Shown in pieces: positions 1-6,312 of a DNA stretch of 8,071 nucleotides (the first letter of the stretch is position 1; each line of letters begins with the position of its first letter). Position numbers and translations under genes: made by a program. The notes below the pieces were generated by a model, which was not told the DNA's origin, did not search any database, and worked only from the letters and a program-made list of their open reading frames with translations. The DNA is from Pseudomonadota bacterium. GTDB taxonomy: Bacteria > Pseudomonadota > Gammaproteobacteria > Burkholderiales > Methylophilaceae. The stretch is taken from assembly GCA_023459535.1 (NCBI GenBank), contig JAEWTK010000263.1, positions 1-8,071 of the forward strand, given 5' to 3'.

Positions 1-1019
1 CACGCGCAATCGGTGCGCAACTGGGTATCGGCGTAGGCAAGCCGACCATCACCGGCAATGATGTTGCCTTGATGGATGATGCCGAGCTGAGGCGTGTTGT
101 CATGGGCGTCGATGTGTTCGCGCGGGCCAGCCCGGAACACAAGTTGCGGCTGGTCACTGCACTGCAGAAGAATGACCAGGTGGTCGCCATGACCGGGGAC
201 GGTGTCAACGATGCGCCGGCGCTCAAAAGCGCCGATGTCGGTGTGGCGATGGGCATGAAGGGCACGGAGGCCGCCAAGGAAGCAGCCGACATGGTGCTGG
301 CGGACGATAACTTTTCGACGGTGGCACGTGCGATACGCGAAGGCCGAGCCGTCTATGACAACCTGAAGAAGTTCATCCTGTTCATGTTGCCGACCAACGG
401 CGGTGAGGCCCTGGTGGTGATTGCCGCCATCTTGTTTGAACTGACCCTGCCACTGTCTGCCGCCCAGGTGTTATGGATCAATATGGTGACTTCCAGCACC
501 CTGGGCCTGGCGCTGGCCTTTGAGCCACCTGAAAGAAACATCATGCTGCGGCGTCCGCGTACCCCCGGTGAGTCCTTGTTGTCCGGTTTCTTTGTCTGGC
601 GTGTGTTGATGGTTTCTGTGCTGATGATGACCGGTGCATTGGGGCTTTTTCTGTGGGAGATGTCGTCCGGTGCCAGTGTTGAAAAAGCCAGAACCATGGC
701 GGTGAATGCCGTGGTCATGGCGGAGATGCTGTACCTCATCAACAGCCGTTTTATTTTTGCGCCGGCGCTTAACCTGCATGGCATCTTCGGCAACCGGTAT
801 GTGCTGCTGGCAATCGCGGTCTGTATCCCGTTGCAACTATCCTTCACCTATTCGCCGTGGATGCAGTCCGTGTTTGGTTCTGCCGATATCGGTCTGCTGG
901 ATTGGCTGAAAGTGCTGGCTGCCGGTCTGCTCGTGTTCGTGGTGGCCGAACTGGAGAAATTCTTCATCCGGCGCACGTCCTGGATAGGCCGTCTGGATCG
1001 CGCGAGCAGGCAGTATTGA
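1..1019 (+). CDS. P2-type cation-transporting ATPase, C-terminal part (5'-truncated by window edge)
   Basis: This is an inner-membrane pump that uses ATP through a phospho-aspartate intermediate to move a cation. Only the end is present: the frame is open from base 3 and runs into the window edge, so the actuator domain, the DKTGT phosphorylation site and M1-M4 lie outside. About 338 residues are visible. They begin with the end of the P domain (the ARASPEHKLRLV segment, then TGDGVNDAP near bases 192-218, which binds Mg2+ and forms the hinge), followed by M5 to M10. M5 carries PTNGGE, matching the Asn and Glu that bind calcium in SERCA. M6 reads NMVTSS, where SERCA has NLVTD, so the ion-binding Asp is a Ser. 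The pump ends in a short basic tail. It is a close paralogue of the ATPase at the right end of the window. The usp genes follow 76 bases downstream with no clear terminator between. The fold assignment is firm; the transported ion is unknown. Confidence 0.93.
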   Translation, partial: RAIGAQLGIGVGKPTITGNDVALMDDAELRRVVMGVDVFARASPEHKLRLVTALQKNDQVVAMTGDGVNDAPALKSADVGVAMGMKGTEAAKEAADMVLADDNFSTVARAIREGRAVYDNLKKFILFMLPTNGGEALVVIAAILFELTLPLSAAQVLWINMVTSSTLGLALAFEPPERNIMLRRPRTPGESLLSGFFVWRVLMVSVLMMTGALGLFLWEMSSGASVEKARTMAVNAVVMAEMLYLINSRFIFAPALNLHGIFGNRYVLLAIAVCIPLQLSFTYSPWMQSVFGSADIGLLDWLKVLAAGLLVFVVAELEKFFIRRTSWIGRLDRASRQY

Positions 1020-1084
1020 TCCGGATGAGCGTCGGTGGCTATGCGTATCGGACGTCTGGTGTTATGGTTCGATGAAGATTAATC

Positions 1085-1088
1085 GGGA
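1085..1088 (+). promoter_or_regulatory. Shine-Dalgarno (GGGA) that sets the usp start at 1096
   Basis: GGGA lies 7 bases before the ATG at 1096. The alternative in-frame ATG at 1072 has no purine-rich element before it, and the eight extra residues it would add (MKINRDGN) precede the Usp fold, which starts at GFDKVLLATD. This favours 1096 as the start. Confidence 0.45.
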
Positions 1089-1095
1089 TGGGAAT

Positions 1096-1968
1096 ATGAC
1101 AGGGTTTGACAAGGTGTTGCTGGCCACCGACTTTTCCGAGCGCAGCGAAAACGCCATGCAGCGCGTGAAGTTGCTGGCAACGGCCGGCGTGCAGGAAGTG
1201 CGCCTGTTGCACGTGCTGTCCAGCACCTTGCTCGACGAGCTCAAGCATCTGGTATCGGGGGGTGTCAGTGCACGTTTGCGTGAGGCAATGCAGCAAAAAT
1301 TGGAAGAACAGGCAGGCCTTTTGAAAGCTGCGACCAACGTCGGTGTCAAATGCAGTCTTGAGATCGGGCGGCCGCATGCCGGCATCATTCAGCAGAGCGA
1401 GGAAACTGACAGTCTGATAGTTGTCGGTGCCCATGTGAATGCCGTGCGCGATTGGTTACAGGGTTCCATGCTTGAACGTCTGCTTGGTGGTAGCCAGCAG
1501 CCCATGCTGGTAGTCAGGCAGCCTGCCCGGGATCCTTATCGCCGCGTGCTGGTGCCGGTGGATTTTTCCCCCTGTTCCGCCGCTGCCGTCGAGGCTGCAA
1601 TGAAACTGGCGCCGCAGGCCGAGATCACATTGCTGCATGTTTCTGCATTGCCTTTTGAGAGCAAGTTGCGCTTTGCCGGTATTTCAGAGGCTGAGGTGAC
1701 TGAATATCGCCTTACTTGTCGGCTGGAGGCGGAGCGTGAAATGGAAAGTTTCATGCAAAGATTGTCACCGCAGATGCAGCAGCTTGCCAGCAGGCTGGAA
1801 TATGGCAATGCGCCGGAGATCATCCTGGAAATGGCTGATCGGGTGGCTAGCGACCTGATCGTCATGGGGCGCTACGGTAAGTCCGGTATCGGGCAGATGT
1901 TGCTGGGCAGCGTGACCGAGTATGTGGCGACGACCAGTGATCGCGACATTATGGTGGTCGGTCTTTGA
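1096..1968 (+). CDS. Universal stress protein, two tandem Usp domains
   Basis: This is a probably cytoplasmic UspA-superfamily protein of 290 residues from the preferred start (298 if ATG 1072 is used). Domain 1 spans about residues 3-142 and domain 2 about 148-290. Each opens with the usual first strand and Asp (VLLATDFS, then VLVPVDFS). Domain 2 has a complete nucleotide motif of the form G-2x-G-9x-G-S at G258, G261, G271 and S272, so it probably binds ATP. In domain 1 the same loop (GAHVNAVRDWLQGS) has Val for the second Gly and is one residue shorter, so binding there is doubtful. The family links nucleotide binding to stress survival, but the target cannot be read from sequence. It lies behind the ATPase gene and 20 bases before a second usp of the same design, so the three are probably one operon. 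Double-domain Usp is common; a name such as uspE would be over-precise. Confidence 0.9.
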   Translation: MTGFDKVLLATDFSERSENAMQRVKLLATAGVQEVRLLHVLSSTLLDELKHLVSGGVSARLREAMQQKLEEQAGLLKAATNVGVKCSLEIGRPHAGIIQQSEETDSLIVVGAHVNAVRDWLQGSMLERLLGGSQQPMLVVRQPARDPYRRVLVPVDFSPCSAAAVEAAMKLAPQAEITLLHVSALPFESKLRFAGISEAEVTEYRLTCRLEAEREMESFMQRLSPQMQQLASRLEYGNAPEIILEMADRVASDLIVMGRYGKSGIGQMLLGSVTEYVATTSDRDIMVVGL

Positions 1969-1975
1969 GTTCAAT

Positions 1976-1979
1976 GGAG
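1976..1979 (+). promoter_or_regulatory. Shine-Dalgarno (GGAG) that sets the second usp start at 1989
   Basis: GGAG lies 9 bases before ATG 1989. Other in-frame starts are TTG 1965, which would overlap the stop of the preceding gene, and ATG 1974, which has only a weak GAG 4 bases upstream. The Usp fold begins at RRVLLATDLS, so all three starts give the complete domain; spacing favours 1989. Confidence 0.5.
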
Positions 1980-1988
1980 CTGGGAAAT

Positions 1989-2876
1989 ATGGAAAAGACC
2001 AAACAGAACAGCCATCCGGTCAGGCGCGTGTTGCTGGCGACCGATCTCAGCGCGCGTTGCGATCGGGCATTGGATCGCGCTACGCAGCTTGCCGCGGAAT
2101 GGCAGGCAGAACTGCTTGCGGTGAATGTGGTTGAAAGCACGCAGTCGCCGGATATGGTCCTGAACTGGGCTTATGGGGCTGATGAGGCGAACATGCAGAT
2201 CGTGCAGCAGCAGTTGCGCGACGACTTGGCAACGGCCGAAGTGCCAGTCAGCGTCAAGGTGGTCAAAGGCGATCCGGCTGCCAGCATCGCTGAAGTTGCC
2301 AATCAGGGCGCCTGCGATCTGCTTGTCACTGGCATGGCGCGCAGCGAACCCTTTGGCCGTTTCATACTGGGAACGACGGTAGAAAAGTTGGTGCGGCTGA
2401 TGAGCCAGCCGGTGCTGGTAGTGCGCAAACGTCCGCATGGGTCATATCGCCGGGTGCTGGTGGCCAGTGACTTTTCACGGGCATCCTCCCTTGCCTTGCA
2501 AACAGCACTCAAGCTGTTTCCTGATCATCAGATCGTGCTGTTTCATGCCGTCAAACAAAGCCTGGCAGAACTGGCCAGTGACATGCCGCAGCAGTTGCAG
2601 GCAGACGCCGGCTTTCAGACAAAAGCCAATGAGTTTTATGATGCCATCGGTCTGAAGGCTTCAGACCGGGCACGCGTCACGTTGCATGTGGAAGGCGGTG
2701 CTCTGGAGCCAGTGCTGACGCAATACGTGCGGAAACATAATATTGATCTGGCAGTCATCGGTAGCCGTGGTCAGAACAGCCTCATGGCTGGCTTGCTCGG
2801 CAGCTCGGCTTCCAAACTGCTGCACTGGTTGCCTTGTGACACGATGATCATTGGCGCTCAGCAAAGCGCCGACTGA
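1989..2876 (+). CDS. Universal stress protein, two tandem Usp domains (second copy)
   Basis: A second double-domain Usp, 295 residues from ATG 1989. Domain 1 covers about residues 11-147 and opens with RRVLLATDLS; domain 2 covers about 152-290 and opens with YRRVLVASDFS. As in the upstream gene, only domain 2 has the complete ATP-binding loop (G258, G261, G271, S272, in GSRGQNSLMAGLLGS). Domain 1 keeps the spacing but has Arg118 for the second Gly and Thr129 in the last position. The two proteins resemble each other over their whole length but are well diverged, which suggests an old tandem duplication. The gene starts 20 bases after its neighbour's stop, so co-transcription and perhaps translational coupling are likely. 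It ends 26 bases from the convergent ybaL stop. Its family membership is secure; its partner or process is not known. A role tied to the upstream pump is inference from position. Confidence 0.9.
   Translation: MEKTKQNSHPVRRVLLATDLSARCDRALDRATQLAAEWQAELLAVNVVESTQSPDMVLNWAYGADEANMQIVQQQLRDDLATAEVPVSVKVVKGDPAASIAEVANQGACDLLVTGMARSEPFGRFILGTTVEKLVRLMSQPVLVVRKRPHGSYRRVLVASDFSRASSLALQTALKLFPDHQIVLFHAVKQSLAELASDMPQQLQADAGFQTKANEFYDAIGLKASDRARVTLHVEGGALEPVLTQYVRKHNIDLAVIGSRGQNSLMAGLLGSSASKLLHWLPCDTMIIGAQQSAD
2853..2870. terminator. Possible hairpin at the usp/ybaL convergent junction
   Basis: GGCGCT (2853-2858) pairs with AGCGCC (2865-2870) across a 6-base loop, within the last codons of the second usp gene. 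There is no T-run after it on either strand, so it does not qualify as a standard intrinsic terminator. It is the only strong stem near the 26-base gap between the two convergent genes and might assist transcript ending or 3' end protection. Confidence 0.25.
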
Positions 2877-2902
2877 ATCGACTTGTCACTGTCAAAAATG
2901 CA

Positions 2903-4600
2903 TCAGGCAGCGGTTTTGGGCGCGAAGCGTTGCATCACATGGTTGGTCATGCCGCGCGCCAGTTCCTCTTCGCCGTAGAACACGGTCCCCAGGTTTTCCT
3001 TGCGCAATAGCACCGATTCATCCTCGTTGTGTGTGCGCAGCACGATCTCGATCTCAGGATTCAGCGTGCGCGCCGTGTCGACCATCTGCCGCACGTTGAT
3101 GGAATCCGGCGTCGCTACCACCAGCATGGCGGCCTGCGCGATGTGGGCCTGTACCAGCACCACGGGGTCGGAAGCATCGCCGGAGACGGCAGGGATATCC
3201 TTCTTGCGTAGGTTTTCGACGATCTCACGGTTCTGTTCTGCTACCACATAGGGAATGCCGCGTTCTTCCAGTGCGTCAGCGATGCGGCGACCGACACGGC
3301 CGAAGCCGACCAGCACGACCTGTCCTTCCAGGTATTTGCGCTCGGTACTCATCGGTAGTTCGGCATAGGGGTCGACCCGGCTGTTGAAGCGGCGGGCGGT
3401 CGCAGAGCGTTCCAGCAGCCACTTGCTGACTGGTGCAATGGAGGCGAAGACCAGCGGATTCAGTGCGATGGAGATCAGTGCACCGGCCAGTACCAGACTC
3501 AGGCCTTCGGAGGGTAGTATGCCCAGGGTAAGGCCGAGACCCGCCAGAATGAAGGAGAATTCGCCGATCTGCGCCAGACTGGCGGCCACCGTCAGGGCAG
3601 TGTTGAGCGGGTAACGGAAGGCCAGCACCAAAGCCATTGCTGCGATGGATTTGCCGATGATAATGATGCCGACCACGGCCAGCACATGCAGCGGTTCTTC
3701 CATCAGCACCGACGGTTCGAACAGCATGCCGACGGAAACAAAGAACTGCACGGCGAAGGCGTCACGGAAAGGCAGGGATTCCTCGGCGGCACGATGGCTG
3801 AATTCGGACTCGCGCATGACCATGCCCGCGAAAAACGCGCCGAGGGCAAAGGAGACGTTGAACAGGGCGGTGGCGCCGTAGGCGATACCGATGGCGGCGA
3901 CGATGACGGACAGCGTGAACAGTTCACGCGAGCCGGTCTTGGCGATATGCCACAGCAGCCACGGCATGATGCGTCTGCCGGCGACCAGCATCAGGGCGAT
4001 AAAGGCGGTGACCTGTAATAGTGTGAAGCCTATGGTCTGCCACAAGGGCGTGCCGTTGGACTGCTGTTCGCCGCCCAGCATGCCGGCCAGCGGCGGCATC
4101 AGCACCAGTACCAACACAGTGACGAGGTCTTCCACGACCAACCAGCCGACGGCAATCTTGCCGTTCATGCTCTCCAGTATGCCGCGCGATTCCAGTGCCT
4201 TCAGCAGTACCACCGTACTGGCACAGGATAGCGCGAGGCCGAAGATCAGACCTTCACCCAGACTCCAGCCCCACCAGTGGGCGATGACCATGCCGAGTAC
4301 GGTCGCCAGCGACATCTGGACGATGGCGCCGGGCAGGGCGATGCGCTTGACGGAAAGCAGGTCGTCGATGGAGAAATGCAGGCCGACGCCGAACATCAGC
4401 AGCATGACGCCGATTTCAGCGAGCTGGCTGGCAATTCCGACGTCGGCGACGAAGCCCGGAGTTGCCGGACTCAGCATGATGCCGGCGAGCAGGTAGCCGA
4501 CCAACGCCGGCAGCCGAATTTTTTCCGCGATAAAGCCGAAAATCAGCGCCAGACCGAGGCCGGCGGCAATCGTCGTGATCAACGAGATGTTGTGTTCCAT
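2903..4600 (-). CDS. ybaL: YbaL-type monovalent cation:proton antiporter (CPA2 family) with RCK/TrkA-N domain
   Basis: An inner-membrane antiporter predicted to exchange K+ (or another monovalent cation) for H+. Its 565 residues are close to E. coli YbaL (about 558). Residues 1-390 form the CPA2 transport domain with about a dozen hydrophobic helices. Visible landmarks are LVGYLLAG (33-40), LMFGVGLHFS (68-77), the transport-site pair Glu157-Asp158 in LVVEDLV, and the amphipathic HRAAEESLPFRD loop (269-280). A linker leads to a TrkA-N/RCK Rossmann domain (about 425-545) with GFGRVG at 432-437 and an acidic Glu455 after strand 2, which suits NAD(H)-type binding and gating. The start at ATG 4600 gives the YbaL-like N terminus (MEHNISLITTIAAGLGLAL) and has only a weak GGA upstream. 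KefB/KefC are related, but the N-terminal and loop sequences resemble YbaL more closely. It lies 58 bases downstream of mltF in the same direction, with a candidate promoter between. Confidence 0.92.
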   Translation of the reverse strand: MEHNISLITTIAAGLGLALIFGFIAEKIRLPALVGYLLAGIMLSPATPGFVADVGIASQLAEIGVMLLMFGVGLHFSIDDLLSVKRIALPGAIVQMSLATVLGMVIAHWWGWSLGEGLIFGLALSCASTVVLLKALESRGILESMNGKIAVGWLVVEDLVTVLVLVLMPPLAGMLGGEQQSNGTPLWQTIGFTLLQVTAFIALMLVAGRRIMPWLLWHIAKTGSRELFTLSVIVAAIGIAYGATALFNVSFALGAFFAGMVMRESEFSHRAAEESLPFRDAFAVQFFVSVGMLFEPSVLMEEPLHVLAVVGIIIIGKSIAAMALVLAFRYPLNTALTVAASLAQIGEFSFILAGLGLTLGILPSEGLSLVLAGALISIALNPLVFASIAPVSKWLLERSATARRFNSRVDPYAELPMSTERKYLEGQVVLVGFGRVGRRIADALEERGIPYVVAEQNREIVENLRKKDIPAVSGDASDPVVLVQAHIAQAAMLVVATPDSINVRQMVDTARTLNPEIEIVLRTHNEDESVLLRKENLGTVFYGEEELARGMTNHVMQRFAPKTAA

Positions 4601-4623
4601 TTGAATCCGTTCTTTTGGCTGTT

Positions 4624-4659
4624 ACCTGGAATTATAAAGTGGCCTGAGCCGGATACGGT
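4624..4659 (-). promoter_or_regulatory. Candidate promoter for ybaL
   Basis: On the - strand the gap between mltF and ybaL holds a perfect -10 hexamer, TATAAT, at 4636-4631. The best-spaced -35 candidate (17 bases away, ACCGTA at 4659-4654) is a poor match. Transcription would begin near 4624 and leave a leader of about 24 bases before ATG 4600. This suggests ybaL can be expressed separately from mltF; read-through from mltF is still possible, as no terminator is evident in the gap. Confidence 0.45.
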
Positions 4660-6071
4660 TATTGCACCAGTGTGGATTGAGTAAAAATCCGGGCCAGTTC
4701 GAAACTGGGCAGCAGAGGGCTGTGTGGTGGTTCGTATTTCTCCAGGATCTTGTGATAGGTACGGATCGACTCGACGAAAATCACCGGTGCGCCGCCTCGG
4801 GCGAAACCGTATTTGACGGTCGAGTAGTATTCGACCTTGTTCAGTAATGGCAAGGTCTTTTTCACATCGGCCCAGCTGTCCGGATTCAGTTTCATGCGCT
4901 GCGCCAGCACGCGCGCATCCTCCAGGTGGGCGTAGCCGATGTTGTAGGCGGCCAGCGCCAGCCAGGTACGGTCAGGCTCAGGCACGCGCTTTGGAATGGT
5001 GTCCTTCAGCATGACGATATAGCGTGCGCCGCCCATGATGGCCTGCCGCGCATCGAGACGGTCGGTGACGCCGAGCATATCGGCGGTGGCTTCGGTCAGC
5101 ATCATCAGGCCGCGGACATTGGTCGGTGAGGTGTTGAGCCGGTCCCAGTGCGATTCGCGATAGCTGATGGCAGCCAGCAGACGCCAGTCGAGCCCGGTCA
5201 TCTCCTGCGCTTCCTTGAACAGGTCGATATATAGCGGCAACAGTGTGCGGGTGCGTTTGAGAAAGGTGGTCACATCGAGTGTATCCAGTCGTTCCGAATG
5301 GCCGTAATAGCGGTCGATCAGATTACGCAGCGTGCCATCCTGCTGAATACGGGCAAAATAGAGGTTGGCCTGATCATAGAGCCAGCGATTGCCGGTCTTG
5401 GGGAAGGCCCAAGCGATCTGCTCCTCCTTGCCGCGCGCGAGGCCGATGCCCAGATTGGGATAATAATTGCGCAGCATGGCGACCAAGTGACCATCGGAGA
5501 CGGTGTAATCCAGCAGCCCTTCGGCGACCTGTTCCATCAACTCGTCGGCGCTGACTTTTTCCAGTGCCTGCCATTCCAGTTTGGGGTGACTCTGTGTTGT
5601 TTCCGATAGACGTTCGGCGTAACTGGTGCCTGCCGGTACGGCGATGTTCTTGCCGATCAGGTCTTCGATTTTCTTCGGTGCCTTGTTGATCTCGGTATTG
5701 TAGACGATGTGCTGTTGCACGTTCTGATAGGGGGTGGTGAATTGCACCAGATGCTGGCGTAGCCGGGTAACGCTGAGGTCGGCGGCGGCGAAATGCGCCT
5801 CACCCTTGAGCAGGGTGGGAATCACCTCGGTGATGTTGTTGACCAGGACGAATCTGACGCTGTATTCCGGTCCAAGACTCTCGGCAAACTTGGTGGCTAG
5901 ATCATATTCGAGACCGGCAACTTGATCATTGCCATCAATGTAGTAGGTGTTCGGTCCGTTGTGCGTGACGACGATGATTTCCTTGCTTTCCATGGGGTCT
6001 GGCAAAGGCTTGACAGGCTCTTGGCAAGCGGTTAGTAGCAAAACCGCAAAGATGATGGTTAACCGGAGCAT
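4659..6071 (-). CDS. mltF: Membrane-bound lytic murein transglycosylase F (MltF)
   Basis: A periplasmic enzyme, anchored to the outer membrane by lipid, that cleaves the MurNAc-GlcNAc bond of peptidoglycan and forms 1,6-anhydroMurNAc ends. Residues 1-15 are a lipoprotein signal with the lipobox LLTAC; Cys16 would be lipidated, and Gln17 at +2 fits outer-membrane sorting. Residues about 30-258 form a solute-binding (SBP_bac_3-like) domain that in MltF acts as a regulatory module. Residues about 290-445 form the SLT domain, with catalytic Glu306 in SYRESHWD and the conserved GLMMLT (321-326) and LALAAYNIGYAHLEDAR (371-387) segments. At 470 residues it is somewhat shorter than E. coli MltF (518) but has both domains. 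ATG 6071 is the only start that gives the signal peptide, although its ribosome site (GGTGA, 10 bases before) is weak. It is the first gene of the - strand pair and is divergent from tRNA-Ser. Confidence 0.95.
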   Translation of the reverse strand: MLRLTIIFAVLLLTACQEPVKPLPDPMESKEIIVVTHNGPNTYYIDGNDQVAGLEYDLATKFAESLGPEYSVRFVLVNNITEVIPTLLKGEAHFAAADLSVTRLRQHLVQFTTPYQNVQQHIVYNTEINKAPKKIEDLIGKNIAVPAGTSYAERLSETTQSHPKLEWQALEKVSADELMEQVAEGLLDYTVSDGHLVAMLRNYYPNLGIGLARGKEEQIAWAFPKTGNRWLYDQANLYFARIQQDGTLRNLIDRYYGHSERLDTLDVTTFLKRTRTLLPLYIDLFKEAQEMTGLDWRLLAAISYRESHWDRLNTSPTNVRGLMMLTEATADMLGVTDRLDARQAIMGGARYIVMLKDTIPKRVPEPDRTWLALAAYNIGYAHLEDARVLAQRMKLNPDSWADVKKTLPLLNKVEYYSTVKYGFARGGAPVIFVESIRTYHKILEKYEPPHSPLLPSFELARIFTQSTLVQ

Positions 6072-6139
6072 GCTGCCAGTTTCACCAACTTTGGCAAATT
6101 TGTCTAGCTGGAAAAGCTCGAGATTGGCCTGACCGATGT

Positions 6140-6145
6140 TAAAAT
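6140..6145 (+). promoter_or_regulatory. Candidate -10 element for tRNA-Ser
   Basis: TAAAAT, one mismatch from TATAAT, ends 10 bases before the mature tRNA 5' end. No convincing -35 hexamer is seen at the usual distance. If used, transcription would start within a few bases of the mature end, leaving almost no 5' leader. The 84-base region 6072-6155 also has to contain the mltF promoter on the other strand, where I could not identify clear hexamers. Confidence 0.35.
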
Positions 6146-6155
6146 GCTGACACGC

Positions 6156-6245
6156 GGAGAGGTGGCAGAGTGGTTGAATGTACCTGACTCGAAATCAGGC
6201 ATACGTGCAAGCGTATCGAGGGTTCGAATCCCTCCCTCTCCGCCA
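6156..6245 (+). tRNA. tRNA-Ser, anticodon CGA
   Basis: A class II tRNA of 90 bases that reads UCG. The acceptor stem GGAGAGG (6156-6162) pairs with CCTCTCC (6235-6241), followed by discriminator G6242 and an encoded CCA (6243-6245). The anticodon stem is CCTGA (6183-6187) with TCAGG (6195-6199), and the loop CTCGAAA places the anticodon CGA at 6190-6192. The long variable arm expected for serine is present (ATACG at 6201-6205 with CGTAT at 6212-6216). The T arm is GAGGG (6218-6222), loop TTCGAAT, then CCCTC (6230-6234). All stems pair fully, so the gene looks functional. It corresponds to E. coli serU in anticodon. Confidence 0.97.
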
Positions 6246-6265
6246 GCTTGAGTCCGTCGTTTTGG

Positions 6266-6297
6266 CTGGACCTTGCAAGTCTCCAGTAGTCCTTTTT
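6266..6297 (+). terminator. Weak candidate terminator after tRNA-Ser
   Basis: CTGGA (6266-6270) pairs with TCCAG (6282-6286), and a run of five T follows at 6293-6297, six bases after the stem. An alternative GGAC (6268-6271)/GTCC (6289-6292) pairing would abut the T-run directly but has only four pairs. Either could end tRNA transcription before it runs into the convergent ATPase gene, whose stop is at 6313. Neither is strong. Confidence 0.3.
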
Positions 6298-6312
6298 CCT
6301 CAGCCCCTTCTT

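Noticed and set aside
1039..1434. Open frame of 131 residues antisense to the first usp gene
   Set aside because: It lies opposite a clear Usp coding region, has no recognisable domain and no convincing ribosome site; it reflects GC-rich codon use.
3891..4496. Open frame of 201 residues antisense to ybaL
   Set aside because: It is rich in Ser, Thr and Pro, as expected from the reverse of a hydrophobic membrane protein, and ybaL on the other strand is unambiguous.
4641..4650. Small inverted repeat GGCCTGAGCC between mltF and ybaL as a terminator
   Set aside because: Only three base pairs form across a four-base loop and no T-run follows on the coding strand; it is too weak to call.
6156..6312. 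tRNA-Ser 3' end as an integration site for a mobile element
   Set aside because: No integrase is present and I saw no second copy of the tRNA 3' end in the window; an ordinary ATPase gene lies directly downstream.
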